Assembly: GCA_030532065.1 (NCBI GenBank)
Contig: JAUNLW010000002.1
Span: 33,128 to 97,127 of the forward strand
Length of the DNA stretch: 64,000 nt
Direction: 5' to 3'
Origin: Eubacteriales bacterium
Lineage (GTDB): Bacteria > Bacillota > Clostridia > Saccharofermentanales > DTU023
The position numbers and the translations under genes are program-made. How positions within the stretch are numbered: position 1 is the stretch's first letter; every line of letters starts with the position of its first letter. Shown here in pieces: positions 8,616-17,412 of this stretch. A model generated the notes under the pieces. It was not told where the DNA came from. It ran no database searches and worked only from the letters and a program-made list of their open reading frames with translations.

Positions 8616-9782
8616 TTACTCAGATAAGTAACCAGCTTCCACCAAGGATTTATGAGCGTTCTCTAATTTAGCCTCATTTACCTTGATTACGGGACCGGTG
8701 CAGCCCATGCCGGATTCGGCATAGATGCCGAGCTTCCAAAGAGCTTTTGTCGCATCTTCCAGGTCCAGTACGTCTACACCCAGGATCTCACCAGTAGCAA
8801 CTTCCTTCTCGGGTACTTTTACTTCTTCTTCAGCGGGAGCTGAGGCAGAAGCTTTTGCCTTGCGCTCTTCCAGAAGTTCCTTTAAGCCTGCGGCGTGAGC
8901 GGCATGGTATTCGGCGTGAACCTTGTTGATCAGGTCACCCTGGACCATCTTGGCGGCATACTCGATAGCGTTTGCGATAAGCGGCGCGCCGGAAGCACGC
9001 GAAACAATGTGTACGATCTGGTCATAGCCTTCGCCAACGCCTGGTCCGTAGCCGTATCCAACCGTCTCAACGTGTCCACCGGTATAGCCGGCTGACAGCA
9101 TTTTTGTAATGACGTTACCGGTTAAGGTATCGCAAACCATGATGTCAGGGGTGCCTAAGAGCACATCGTTACCGCGCATTACAGCACCACCGTCAGCACG
9201 AGCGCTTTCACTGAACTCAAAGTCATAACCGTTCTTCTTGAGCGTGTTGAGCGCGATCTCTACCTGGCGAATACCATCCAGATTCAAGAGGCCAACAGTT
9301 GGTTTCTCGATACCATAGGCTTTGGCAGTAGCAATACCAGAGATGGTATTGAGGATCATGCCTTCTACACGTTCGGTAGAAGAGGTACCTGTGGTAGTGG
9401 CCAGGAAGAAAGGCTTACCGGTACCTGGAGCGATACTCAGACCTACAGTGGATACGCCAATGGGGAAAGGATAGTGCATAGTTACAGCAGCGTCAGCCTT
9501 ACCCGTCTTGAGCAAGTCTTCCATAATATGGAAAGCCTCGTCTTGGCAAGTTGCCTTAATAGTTTCTACGCCAGAACCTTCAGGGGCTTCAGTTTCACCG
9601 ATGAAGATAACCTTAATACCTTTGGCGGCAGCGTTAAGCGCAGCACGCATGGTGGTCTCTTCACCGTGTTCAGAACCAACGCCCATCAGAGCGACGGTAG
9701 CACCGCCGCCGAAGCGGCCGGTCTCCAAGCCTTCAGCCAGTTCTAAGAAGGTATCGGCAATGGTTTGTTTAATTTTATCCAT
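8616..9782 (-). CDS. grdD: Glycine reductase complex component C, subunit alpha (GrdD)
   Basis: GrdD is one of the two subunits of protein C, which takes the carboxymethyl-selenoether on GrdA and releases acetyl phosphate. The 388-residue protein is related to PlsX-type phosphate acyltransferases. A conserved-looking cysteine, C361, lies in SGMGCTGPV near the C-terminus, and another, C79, lies in TCQDEA. An AAAGGAG ribosome binding site precedes the ATG. It starts 11 bases after grdC ends and is the last gene of the operon, followed by a strong terminator. An Ala/Glu/Lys-rich linker separates the catalytic region from the C-terminal part. Confidence 0.95.
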   Translation of the reverse strand: MDKIKQTIADTFLELAEGLETGRFGGGATVALMGVGSEHGEETTMRAALNAAAKGIKVIFIGETEAPEGSGVETIKATCQDEAFHIMEDLLKTGKADAAVTMHYPFPIGVSTVGLSIAPGTGKPFFLATTTGTSSTERVEGMILNTISGIATAKAYGIEKPTVGLLNLDGIRQVEIALNTLKKNGYDFEFSESARADGGAVMRGNDVLLGTPDIMVCDTLTGNVITKMLSAGYTGGHVETVGYGYGPGVGEGYDQIVHIVSRASGAPLIANAIEYAAKMVQGDLINKVHAEYHAAHAAGLKELLEERKAKASASAPAEEEVKVPEKEVATGEILGVDVLDLEDATKALWKLGIYAESGMGCTGPVIKVNEAKLENAHKSLVEAGYLSE

Positions 9783-9793
9783 TCCCTGCTCCT

Positions 9794-11335
9794 TTAGTTT
9801 TCTTCAGTTACTAAGCTGCCTGCGAAGTCACGTAAAGATTCCGCGATCAGTTTGCGGATGGTGTCCTTGGAAACGCCGGTCTCTTCAGCTTCGCCAGTGT
9901 TAGGAATGAGCATGAAGGAGATACCGTCGAAGAGGTTGGTGAGGCGGCCCAGGAAGAGGGAACCTTTACCGATGATCATTACGCGTTGCATCTTGCCAGA
10001 CACGATATTCTCGCGAGCATAGCCTACATAAGGTACACCGGAGGGTATGTGGCCTTGAGTAGGAGCATAACCCTTGATGCCGTGCTCTTTGATGAAGTTA
10101 GGCAGTTCTTTACGATCTAACCAGCCCATCTTTACAGACAGAGCGCCGATCATCTTTAAGTTAGCTTCAGGAACGTTACCAGCGCCCGCGGGCATGGTGA
10201 TGTCAGGGTTCTGCATTTCGGGAGAATATTTGTCTACATCCTTGGTGGTCAGGCCAGCACTCTCTAAGGGGTTAGATACGAGAGCAGTCATTACTGCCTG
10301 CGGAGCGGAGCCGGTACCGATGGTATGACGGCCGATATGAGCTAAGTCAATGATGGGGCTCTTAAGGTCATCTTCACCAATGATGACGCAGAAACCGCCG
10401 ACCATGTCTTCTAAAATAGGTAATTCTTTGGCGACGTGATCTTTACCATTCATACCAAGCTTAGCGGTAGATCCACCAGCAACCACAGCTACGTTCTTAT
10501 AAACACCAGCTTTAACCAGAGAAGCAGCCTCTACGATAGCATGGCTAGGGCCGGCGCAGAAAGAACGGGTATCAGAACCGGTGGCGTTCTTGAGTTGGAC
10601 GATCTCACCGATGGACTTGGCAAAGTTACCGCCGCCACGTTGATTAGCATCGCCGCAAGCTTCTTCGCAGCAGTCGATCACATACTCAACGTCACCAGCT
10701 TCGATGCCTTCTGTATTCTTAATGCCGTGAGCCAAAGCGATAACAGCGGAAGCCTTAGATACGATATTTTCGATCATCACGTGAGCAGAGAGGTTAACGT
10801 CGATATCGTGTGCACGCTTAATGCAGCCTACCAACTTATGGTTATGCATGAGTTTTTCGGAGTGCTCTTCTTCAACCAGACGCTTGATGTCTGCAGCGTC
10901 TTTACCTTCGCCTAAACGTCCCATCATAAATTCAGAAACGATAGGGTTTTCTGCGAATTTTTCTTTATATTCAGCTATAAAGTCTTTGTCGAGTTGTACC
11001 AGATCAAAGTCATCAACAACCTTCATCATGAGGAAAAACTCTTCTTGAGGCATGATCTCGCCGAAATGGCCAAAGCGCTCAGCCTTTTCAGCTTTTTTGT
11101 CGTGCCAGGGCATGGGCAGATCATCCAGGACTTCAGGGTCGTAGTTACCGATATAAACTTGGTTGGGGTAGTAGGCCAAGGCGTCCTCATAACTTCTGAG
11201 GTGCTCAGGCACTTTTTTGAGATATTCACTCTCCGGATTGATGATTCTTTCATTAGTTTGGGTTACACCATTTTGCAGAACCATGTCTGGGGTGTGGGCC
11301 AAAATGTAAGAAGTTCCTTTAACAACACTGTTCAC
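9794..11335 (-). CDS. grdC: Glycine reductase complex component C, subunit beta (GrdC)
   Basis: GrdC is the larger protein C subunit, related to FabH-type ketoacyl-ACP synthases. With GrdD it turns the acetyl group on GrdA into acetyl phosphate, which gives ATP through acetate kinase. The 513-residue product has a thiolase-like core with CEEACGDANQRGGGN and SFCAGPSHA. The start is GTG at 11335 with GAGAGGG upstream. A terminator-like hairpin lies between grdA and this gene, so grdC-grdD may be expressed less than the genes before them. Confidence 0.95.
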   Translation of the reverse strand: MNSVVKGTSYILAHTPDMVLQNGVTQTNERIINPESEYLKKVPEHLRSYEDALAYYPNQVYIGNYDPEVLDDLPMPWHDKKAEKAERFGHFGEIMPQEEFFLMMKVVDDFDLVQLDKDFIAEYKEKFAENPIVSEFMMGRLGEGKDAADIKRLVEEEHSEKLMHNHKLVGCIKRAHDIDVNLSAHVMIENIVSKASAVIALAHGIKNTEGIEAGDVEYVIDCCEEACGDANQRGGGNFAKSIGEIVQLKNATGSDTRSFCAGPSHAIVEAASLVKAGVYKNVAVVAGGSTAKLGMNGKDHVAKELPILEDMVGGFCVIIGEDDLKSPIIDLAHIGRHTIGTGSAPQAVMTALVSNPLESAGLTTKDVDKYSPEMQNPDITMPAGAGNVPEANLKMIGALSVKMGWLDRKELPNFIKEHGIKGYAPTQGHIPSGVPYVGYARENIVSGKMQRVMIIGKGSLFLGRLTNLFDGISFMLIPNTGEAEETGVSKDTIRKLIAESLRDFAGSLVTEEN

Positions 11336-11450
11336 GTTTTTTTCCCTCTCTTTTTCAAGACTTTAGTAAACTGATATAAATAAGGCACGAAGCCTAATTC
11401 AACGATACATATGGAGGCAGGACAACTGCGTAAGAAAATTCAAGACGCAC

Positions 11451-11508
11451 AAAAGCCTCCGGCAAGATCACGAGTAGATCTCGCAACTTCTCATCCGGAG
11501 GCTTTTTT
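11451..11508 (-). terminator. Terminator-like hairpin between grdA and grdC
   Basis: The arms AAAAGCCTCCGG and CCGGAGGCTTTT enclose a 32-base loop with a smaller inner stem. Only four T follow on the minus strand, so termination is probably partial and could tune GrdA above GrdC/GrdD. Confidence 0.6.
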
Positions 11509-11517
11509 CATTTGAGG

Positions 11518-11991
11518 TTAGCAGTATTTGCAGTATTCGCCTCTGATGTCTTCCATCTCTTCAACGATTTCGTCAACATCAAGGACCATTTCCATCATAC
11601 TGACTTGCTCCTCATAGATTGCCTCGTCAAATTCTTCTTTGACAACCGGCTCACAGACGTGATAACAAGCGAGTCCCAACGAGACTCCTGTCAACGGACC
11701 TGCATAAGTAGGATCACCAGCTTCAACAGTTTCAGCTGCGAGTCCAGCACCTTCTGCGTCAGCGGCACCAACGAGAACTACAACGTTCTCAGCACCGAGT
11801 TCTTCAGCGAAGGACAGAACACGTTTCTGGTTCTCCAGGTCCATTGCACCTGCGGCGGTTCAGACGAAACACTCCGTAGAGGAGAAGACCACGTCGGCAC
11901 CGGCGGACTCAGCGCAAGCTGCGATGGCGGGGCCAGGGATACCGTCACGGTCACCAATGACTAAGACTTTTTTGCCTTTTAAAATAGCCAT
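11518..11991 (-). CDS. grdA: Glycine reductase selenoprotein A (GrdA, UGA at codon 44)
   Basis: GrdA is the small selenoprotein that carries the carboxymethyl group from protein B to protein C and is re-reduced by thioredoxin. The full 157-residue protein reads through UGA at 11860-11862 as Sec44 in the signature [18 protein letters not shown] cysteine three residues before Sec forms the redox pair. Without recoding only the part after M50 would be called. The ATG at 11991 has an AAAGGAG site at good spacing. The C-terminus ends in GEYCKYC. A possible SECIS follows the UGA. It sits between trxA and grdC, as expected for the grd operon. Confidence 0.97.
11836..11862 (-). promoter_or_regulatory. 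Bacterial SECIS candidate in grdA
   Basis: Seven bases after the UGA, CAGGT pairs with ACCTG across the loop GCAATGG. The position and size fit SECIS elements of grdA genes. Alternative short pairings exist. Confidence 0.5.
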
Positions 11992-12125
11992 GACTTTCTC
12001 CTTTCAGGTTTATTTATATTTTAGAAATGCGGGAAAGGGTTTAGCCTTCCCCACAAAATCTAACAATTTGATTATAAGCTACGCTACTATAAATAACCGT
12101 AACTTATGCGCTTAATCGAGCCAGC

Positions 12126-12455
12126 TTACGCTTGCTCGTGATACTTCTTGATCAATTCTTCGACAGCTTCAGGAGTAGCGTCGTCTTTGACCAATTCTTC
12201 AAGTTTTTCGCCGTCTTTATATACAGCAACTACGGGCAGACCCATGATTTGTTGGCCGATAGCTACTCTTCTGGCGCTAGAGGTGTTGAGGCAGGTGAAT
12301 TTAAGCTTATCACCATATTTTTCGGCATAAGCATCATAGTGAGGCTTCAGAGCGGCGCAAGGTACGCAGCCGTTACCAAAAAAGTCAACAAAAATGTAGC
12401 CGGAGCCCTTTAATACTTCTTCTTCAAAGTTCTTACGATCTAGTTCGAGTACCAT
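12126..12455 (-). CDS. trxA: Thioredoxin of the glycine reductase system
   Basis: A 109-residue thioredoxin fold with the active site GNGCVPC (C30 and C33) in place of the usual WCGPC, and the cis-proline loop GLPVV. Thioredoxins of glycine reductase operons commonly have such altered active sites. It should reduce the selenide-sulfide bridge in GrdA, using electrons from TrxB encoded just upstream. A TAGGAGG ribosome binding site precedes the ATG. It is 16 bases downstream of trxB and upstream of grdA. Confidence 0.93.
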   Translation of the reverse strand: MVLELDRKNFEEEVLKGSGYIFVDFFGNGCVPCAALKPHYDAYAEKYGDKLKFTCLNTSSARRVAIGQQIMGLPVVAVYKDGEKLEELVKDDATPEAVEELIKKYHEQA

Positions 12456-12471
12456 TTTTTCCTCCTAAATG

Positions 12472-13422
12472 CTATTCGTTAGCGGCGATATATTGTTCTA
12501 CCTGCATGGCGGAGATAGCTCCATCAGCTGCAGCAGTAACAACCTGTCTGAGACTCTTTACACGCATGTCACCGGCAGCATAGACACCGGGGATATTGGT
12601 GCGGCAATCCTCGTCAGTAATGACGTAGCCTCTCTCATCACATTTAACCTGATCTTTGAAAAGGTCGGTGTTGGGAATGTTACCAACGAAGACAAAGCAA
12701 CCTAAGAGGCCATCATCTTCATCAGCCTCATAAGTAGTGACCTCGCCGGTCTTTCTATTCTTGAGAACGATCCTCTGGAGCAAGCCGTCACCTTCTAAAC
12801 GCTCAGGTACGGTATCCCAGATGATCTCTAATTTTTCATTCTTGAATGCGCGCTCTTGGATAGATTTAGCAGCGCGCAGCTCGTCTCTACGGTGGACGAG
12901 GTAAACTTTACGGGCGAAGTTAGTCAGATACATGGCTTCTTCAACGGCAGAGTCACCGCCACCAATGACAAAGACTTCGAAATCCTCAAAGAAGTTAGCA
13001 TCGCAGGTAGCGCAATAAGATACGCCCTTACCGGTGAATTCTGCTTCGCCGGGGACTTCTAACTTTCTGGGATTTGCGCCGGTAGCCAGAATAACGGCTT
13101 TGGACTCATAAAGGGTCTGATCTTTACCGACATAAACTTTTTTGATGTCACCGGTAAGTTCAACCTTGGTGACGTTGCCGCTTATACGTTTGGCGCCGAA
13201 TTTATCAACTTGTTGGCTGAAACGCTCGATCAGTTCAGGACCGGACTCGCCTTCAACCTTTTGTCCCGGATAGTTCTCAATATCGTCAGTGATTGCGATC
13301 TGACCACCGTCAGCGGCTTTCTCAATGAGAAGGGTGTTCAGACGAGAACGTCCGGCGTAGAGGCCTGCTGCAAGTCCGGCAGGACCAGCGCCAATAATAA
13401 TTAAATCATATACTTCGCTCAT
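12472..13422 (-). CDS. trxB: Thioredoxin reductase
   Basis: An FAD- and NADPH-dependent thioredoxin reductase of 316 residues. It has the N-terminal FAD motif GAGPAGLAAG (residues 11-20), the redox pair C137/C140 in YCATCDANF, and a second Rossmann motif GGGDSA. I chose the ATG at 13422 (MSEVYD), with AAGAGAG upstream; the longer frame from 13518 runs through a 24-base palindrome and is unlikely to be translated. It supplies electrons to the neighbouring thioredoxin and so to GrdA. Confidence 0.95.
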   Translation of the reverse strand: MSEVYDLIIIGAGPAGLAAGLYAGRSRLNTLLIEKAADGGQIAITDDIENYPGQKVEGESGPELIERFSQQVDKFGAKRISGNVTKVELTGDIKKVYVGKDQTLYESKAVILATGANPRKLEVPGEAEFTGKGVSYCATCDANFFEDFEVFVIGGGDSAVEEAMYLTNFARKVYLVHRRDELRAAKSIQERAFKNEKLEIIWDTVPERLEGDGLLQRIVLKNRKTGEVTTYEADEDDGLLGCFVFVGNIPNTDLFKDQVKCDERGYVITDEDCRTNIPGVYAAGDMRVKSLRQVVTAAADGAISAMQVEQYIAANE

Positions 13423-13460
13423 AATCTCTCTTTTCCCTGCCTTGTGCAGGCTTTGGTATT

Positions 13461-13539
13461 TCCCCCGGGACATGTCCCGGGGGATGGGCTTGTACTTCTT
13501 ATAAAAGCCTATAGCCAATAACTGTGACCGGCTTTAGGC
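13461..13539 (-). repeat. Two hairpins between grdB and trxB, one a 24-bp perfect palindrome
   Basis: Positions 13461-13484 are a perfect palindrome built from TCCCCCGGGACA and its complement. Upstream in the transcript a second stem pairs GCCTATAGCC (13507-13516) with GGCTTTAGGC (13530-13539), one mismatch, and is followed by a short T-rich stretch. They could act as a partial terminator plus an mRNA-stabilising or processing structure. Confidence 0.65.
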
Positions 13540-13548
13540 CAACAGGAA

Positions 13549-14859
13549 CTATTTTACCTCAAAGATAGTTTGTTCATCAACTTCGGTCGTTAAAGCGTGG
13601 AGCGCAGTCTCGACGATCTTGCGTCTCAGCTTATATTCCTCTTCCCGGTCCAGCCCAGGATCGCCAAGCGGGTGAGGAATTGCAATAGCCGGTACGATTC
13701 GGTTCGCACCAACCGTTAAGGAAATAGGAGTTACCGTACAAATATGTACAACTGGGAAACCAGCTCTCTCAATTTCTTTTACCATCGTTGCACCGCAACG
13801 TGTACAAGTTCCTCAGGTGGAGGTGAGGATGACTGCGTCAACATTAGCGTTTTTCAGCTTCTGGGCAATCTCCTCAGCAAATTTCTTGGCGGAGGCAACG
13901 GCCGTACCGTTACCAGTAGTGGTGTAGAAGCGTTCAAACAGCTTGCCAATCTCACCATCTTTTTCCATCTCACGTAAAACGTCTACCGGTAATACACGGT
14001 CAGCGTCTTCGTTGGCATAGACAGGGTCATAGCCGCCGTGAGCGGTTTCAGAGTTGCTGGGATCAAGGTCGGCAATACCTTCAATGCTGTACTCGCCGTA
14101 TTTGGAGGCAGAAGAGCTCTCGATACGATCAGGGTTGCCCTTGGGCACGATACCACCGGAGGTTACCAGGGCGATCGTTGCTTTGGACAGATCCTTGACT
14201 GCGGGAGCGGGATCTACCTTGTCAAAGATAGGCATGGGGTACTCAGTAATAAAGGGCTCACCGGCCAGTTTCTTGACCAGCATGTCAACGGCACGTTTGG
14301 AGCCGCGCTCTTCAGCAAAGTAGTTGGTACGAACACCAGTGGGGATGTAGCCTTCCTCTTCGGCGGAGCCAAGCTCTTCACCTTCAGCCAGTTTCTTCGC
14401 GATCTTGGCCATAGCGGGAACAGCTTTTCTCATACCTGCGGCAGAGTCACGAGTCTTGACGATGATGGTGTCAGACTTGTACATATCCGCGCCAGGGTTC
14501 TCTTCGTACATACCGGTGACGGTAGGAATACCTAATTCGCCTACTGCTTTGCAGACAGCGCCGCAAGCTACACCATAACGGCCAGCGTTAAAGGCAGGGC
14601 CAGCAATAAAGAGGTCAGGCTTGATCTCTTCTACCCATTTAGTAATAACAGGGAGCGCCTCATCCATGTGTTCGCCGAAGTAAGAGTCACCGCAGATAAT
14701 GGTTTCTACGATCTCATAGTCATCGCCCAGTGCTGTGGCTAAGCCCAGACCAGGTCCTAACTTACCTTCATGCTTCTCAGGTGGGATGTCAGCTTTCTCT
14801 TCGCCACCGATTTGGCCGTAGAATTGGTTTACATAATGGACAACTTTATATTTAGCCAT
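13549..14859 (-). CDS. grdB: Glycine reductase selenoprotein B, gamma subunit (GrdB, UGA at codon 349)
   Basis: GrdB is the substrate-activating selenoprotein that, with the pyruvoyl subunit from GrdE, attacks glycine and hands the carboxymethyl group to GrdA. The full 436-residue protein spans an in-frame UGA at 13813-13815, read as Sec349 in VILTST-Sec-GTCTRCGATM. Ignoring this splits it into two open frames. A strong hairpin starts 12 bases after the UGA. It begins 13 bases after grdE. The substrate (glycine rather than sarcosine or betaine) is inferred from the operon, which has the full grdX-E-B-A-C-D set. Confidence 0.96.
13786..13815 (-). promoter_or_regulatory. Bacterial SECIS hairpin in grdB
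   Basis: Twelve bases after the UGA, CGTTGC pairs perfectly with GCAACG across the loop GGT. This is the clearest SECIS in the window in stem quality and loop sequence. Confidence 0.8.
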
Positions 14860-14872
14860 ACAATTCTCCTTC

Positions 14873-16153
14873 CTATCGTGCGCTGAGCTTGTTAAAGCCC
14901 ATCTCGTTGGTGGCGCCTGTGATTACCTGGAGCTCTGCTTCGATGCTGCCGTCTTCCGCGAGGGAGCCGTCATGGCCACCGGCGATCTTGTCGACATAGT
15001 CGAGAGTACCGATGACTTTATCCATCTTAGGCAGGTGAATGACCATGTTAGCATTACCACCAGTTACGCAGGCGTTAGCCTTGGGGTCAGCGTCAGCCAG
15101 AGATTGGCTCTTGCCGTCTTGACCAGCGTATTCGTCGGTAATGATTACGGTCTTAATGCCCTTATCCTCGATCTTGGTGCAGTTCATGATCAAGTCGGTA
15201 TCGGGGTTACCGAAGCCTTCCTGAGAAATGATGGCACCATCAACAGCGAGGTATTCGCAGAGTTTTGCAGTCCAATCTGAACTGCGGATCTTATCTGCCA
15301 GGTAGACGTTCTCATTAGTGATAACCTGACCAACAAAGTTGATCGTCTTGCCGTGGGCTGCGTAGAGCTCAGCTACCACCGGGTTGTTCTGATGGTGGTA
15401 AGTGGTGTTCTTATCGCAAGCGGAAACGCAGTTACCGGAAATGATGGCACCGTCCATGGTTTCTGTAGGATAGATAATGGTGGGCACAATGCGCTTGGCA
15501 TCTACGCCATAGACGTAGGTATCATGCAACAAGCCTTGGCTTTGAAGCATTTGGACATAAGCCACGCGAGGCAGGTCCGGATATTGCTTAAAGCTCTCCT
15601 TAATACTAACTGTTTCAAATTCTTGAGTCTCGTCAGGAGTAAGATTACGTGCCATTTCCGCGATCTCGCAAGCAACACGGAAGCCTGCCATACGGGCAGC
15701 GTGCTCATATTCGTGTTGTTTGAAGTTTTCGACGGGTTCCATTACCAGACAGAGGTTGTTCAGCTTGGAGAAGGGGGTATAATCGGCGCCGGGGCCGGTC
15801 ATATCAATAATACCTTCTTGGAAACCCACGATACGGCCTACTGTTACTACAGACATGCCGCGGAGTACGTGAGTTACGCCGGAACCTACAGTGGTGGTCT
15901 TAGCCATGACGCCGGGGAAGATGCCACCTTCGCCTTCGACTTTTACGCGAGGCTGGATGACGTCTTTGACCGGAGTAATGCGGACACTCTCACCAGGTCT
16001 GGCAATCTCGAAATGCGCATCTTTAATCAATTCATCCTGGAGAACTGATTGGATCAAGGCGTCAGGATCAACAAAGAGCACACCGTTTTCAATACGGGGG
16101 TTCTTGTCAAACTGGATATCCTTGATATCGATGTAACCGAGTTGAAGTTTCAC
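14873..16153 (-). CDS. grdE: Glycine reductase component B precursor GrdE (pyruvoyl proprotein)
   Basis: GrdE is a proprotein that cleaves itself before a cysteine to give the alpha and beta subunits of protein B; the new N-terminus becomes a pyruvoyl group that binds glycine as a Schiff base. The 426-residue product has the processing site at C242 in SGNCVSACDKNTTYHHQNNP, the position known in the family. The start is GTG at 16153 with AAAGGAA upstream. It is the second gene of the operon, after grdX, and is followed by grdB. Confidence 0.96.
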   Translation of the reverse strand: MKLQLGYIDIKDIQFDKNPRIENGVLFVDPDALIQSVLQDELIKDAHFEIARPGESVRITPVKDVIQPRVKVEGEGGIFPGVMAKTTTVGSGVTHVLRGMSVVTVGRIVGFQEGIIDMTGPGADYTPFSKLNNLCLVMEPVENFKQHEYEHAARMAGFRVACEIAEMARNLTPDETQEFETVSIKESFKQYPDLPRVAYVQMLQSQGLLHDTYVYGVDAKRIVPTIIYPTETMDGAIISGNCVSACDKNTTYHHQNNPVVAELYAAHGKTINFVGQVITNENVYLADKIRSSDWTAKLCEYLAVDGAIISQEGFGNPDTDLIMNCTKIEDKGIKTVIITDEYAGQDGKSQSLADADPKANACVTGGNANMVIHLPKMDKVIGTLDYVDKIAGGHDGSLAEDGSIEAELQVITGATNEMGFNKLSAR

Positions 16154-16234
16154 CTTAAATAGTTCCTTTCTTTAAGTTGTCGCTATAAAATCCGCCCGAA
16201 GGCGAGTTTTATCAAATTTCAATCGGATATTCCA

Positions 16235-16633
16235 TTAAATAGTAGATATCCCGGCTGAGGGCAAGGCGCTGTATATGAGGGTATAGTCAATCAATTGACA
16301 ATCTTTCCTCACTCGCTCCGTAAAGTTCCTCTCAAAGTCAGGTTTATCCTCTATAAACTTTTTGGCAGTCAAGATTGCCGACTCGATCAACTTGATTGAT
16401 TCCAGGTCGGTCAATTTGTCTGATCCTTCTGTCAGGAGTACCGATTTATAGGGAGTTTCGTTAGGCTTAACGCTCCCCGATAGAGGATGAGTCAGGAGGA
16501 TTGCCCCTTGGTGTACCAGATCACGTACAGCCTCTAAAAGACCTGGATAGTCTACATCCAGGTACTCAACCGTAACAAAATCTTCAAGTTTTTCTTTTAC
16601 TAACGGGTTGTTAGTTACGATATACTTTCCCAA
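16235..16633 (-). CDS. grdX: Glycine reductase operon protein GrdX
   Basis: A 132-residue GrdX family protein. The family is known only from its place at the head of grd operons. Recognisable features are the N-terminal MGKYIVTNNPLV and the segment AILLTHPLSGSVKPNETPYKS. The start is TTG at 16633, with GTGAGGT upstream, which points to low translation. It is followed by grdE after 81 bases. Role unknown. Confidence 0.9.
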   Translation of the reverse strand: MGKYIVTNNPLVKEKLEDFVTVEYLDVDYPGLLEAVRDLVHQGAILLTHPLSGSVKPNETPYKSVLLTEGSDKLTDLESIKLIESAILTAKKFIEDKPDFERNFTERVRKDCQLIDYTLIYSALPSAGISTI

Positions 16634-16662
16634 GTGCTGACCTCACAAAACTTATCAAATTT

Positions 16663-16668
16663 ATTATA
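16663..16668 (-). promoter_or_regulatory. Candidate -10 box upstream of the grd operon
   Basis: A perfect TATAAT on the minus strand lies about 30 bases upstream of the grdX start, in the short gap after the ywlG terminator. No good -35 box is visible at 16-18 bases, so activation or another sigma factor is possible. Confidence 0.4.
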
Positions 16669-16708
16669 ACTGAAAAGCAGTCAGATTACTAGTTCATTAC
16701 CCACTGTT

Positions 16709-16736
16709 AAAAAAGCCTATCGTTGTTTACGATAAG
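16709..16736 (-). terminator. Terminator after the YwlG family gene
   Basis: CTTATCGT pairs with ACGATAGG (one G-T pair) and is followed by six T on the minus strand. It separates ywlG from the grd operon. Confidence 0.8.
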
Positions 16737-16780
16737 AGAATATTAGCCGTCGGGCTCTGTTATGTCCGTAGCAGCAGGCT

Positions 16781-17335
16781 CTAAACTTGGTGCTCAGCTC
16801 TGCTGCCTCCTACGAGCTTTGGTCTGTAAACCAATGCAGTCACTCGCGCGGCTCCCACCTGTTTAGTTGTAGGGCGCACCGGTTTCTGCACATGGCGTAT
16901 ATGCATGCCGATCTCGGTGTCACCAATATCCAGGCCCAGGCTGGCAGTGATATGTTCCACACAAACCGGGTCTTGGAACAGTTCCCAGGCCGCGACCGAC
17001 GCAGCGCCACCGGCATGCAGTTGTGGAAGGACGTTAACTTCTTCCAGGTTATGGACCAGCATGGCCGATCTTTCTACAGTCAAGGCACGGTTAATATGCT
17101 CGCAGCCTTGCACGGCTAGCTCCAAACCGTGCTCGCGGCACACTGCCATTATGGCTTTTGTCACCGTACGGCCGGTCTCCTCACTGGAAGCTTTGCCGAT
17201 TACTCCGCCCTGGATTTCGCTGGTAGAGCATCCGAGAACAAAAAAGTCTCCCGGCAGGGTATGTTGAGCTGCCTCGATAACTTCCTTGGCGGCCTCAGTG
17301 GCCTGACGGAAGATAGTTGCTTGATCTACGGACAT
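16781..17335 (-). CDS. YwlG/TIGR01440 family protein
   Basis: A 184-residue protein of the TIGR01440 (YwlG, UPF0340) family. Typical stretches are VLGCSTSEIQGGVIGKASSEE, QGCEHINRAL and LDIGDTEIGMHIRHVQKPVR. Family members are widespread in Firmicutes but have no firmly established function that I know of. I chose the ATG at 17335 because GAGGAGGGAAAT precedes it; the frame extends to 17389 without a good ribosome binding site. It is 77 bases downstream of the acyltransferase gene and has its own terminator. Confidence 0.85.
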   Translation of the reverse strand: MSVDQATIFRQATEAAKEVIEAAQHTLPGDFFVLGCSTSEIQGGVIGKASSEETGRTVTKAIMAVCREHGLELAVQGCEHINRALTVERSAMLVHNLEEVNVLPQLHAGGAASVAAWELFQDPVCVEHITASLGLDIGDTEIGMHIRHVQKPVRPTTKQVGAARVTALVYRPKLVGGSRAEHQV

Positions 17336-17412
17336 ATTTCCCTCCTCTACCGTATTTGTTACAGGGAGAGCGCATAAAATCGCTATCAATTTGTCTATAT
17401 TCTAATCAGATG

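Noticed and set aside
11411..11515. A 34-codon plus-strand open frame beginning ATGGAGGCAGG between grdC and grdA.
   Set aside because: It has no ribosome binding site and is made almost wholly of the grdA-grdC hairpin arms, so it is better explained by that structure.
12001..12125. An internal promoter between trxA and grdA.
   Set aside because: A TATAAT-like sequence is present but no -35 box fits at 16-19 bases, and operon transcription is sufficient.
13423..13518. A longer thioredoxin reductase starting at 13518.
   Set aside because: The extra 32 codons run through a perfect 24-base palindrome and show no homology; the start at 13422 has a ribosome binding site and the usual TrxB N-terminus.
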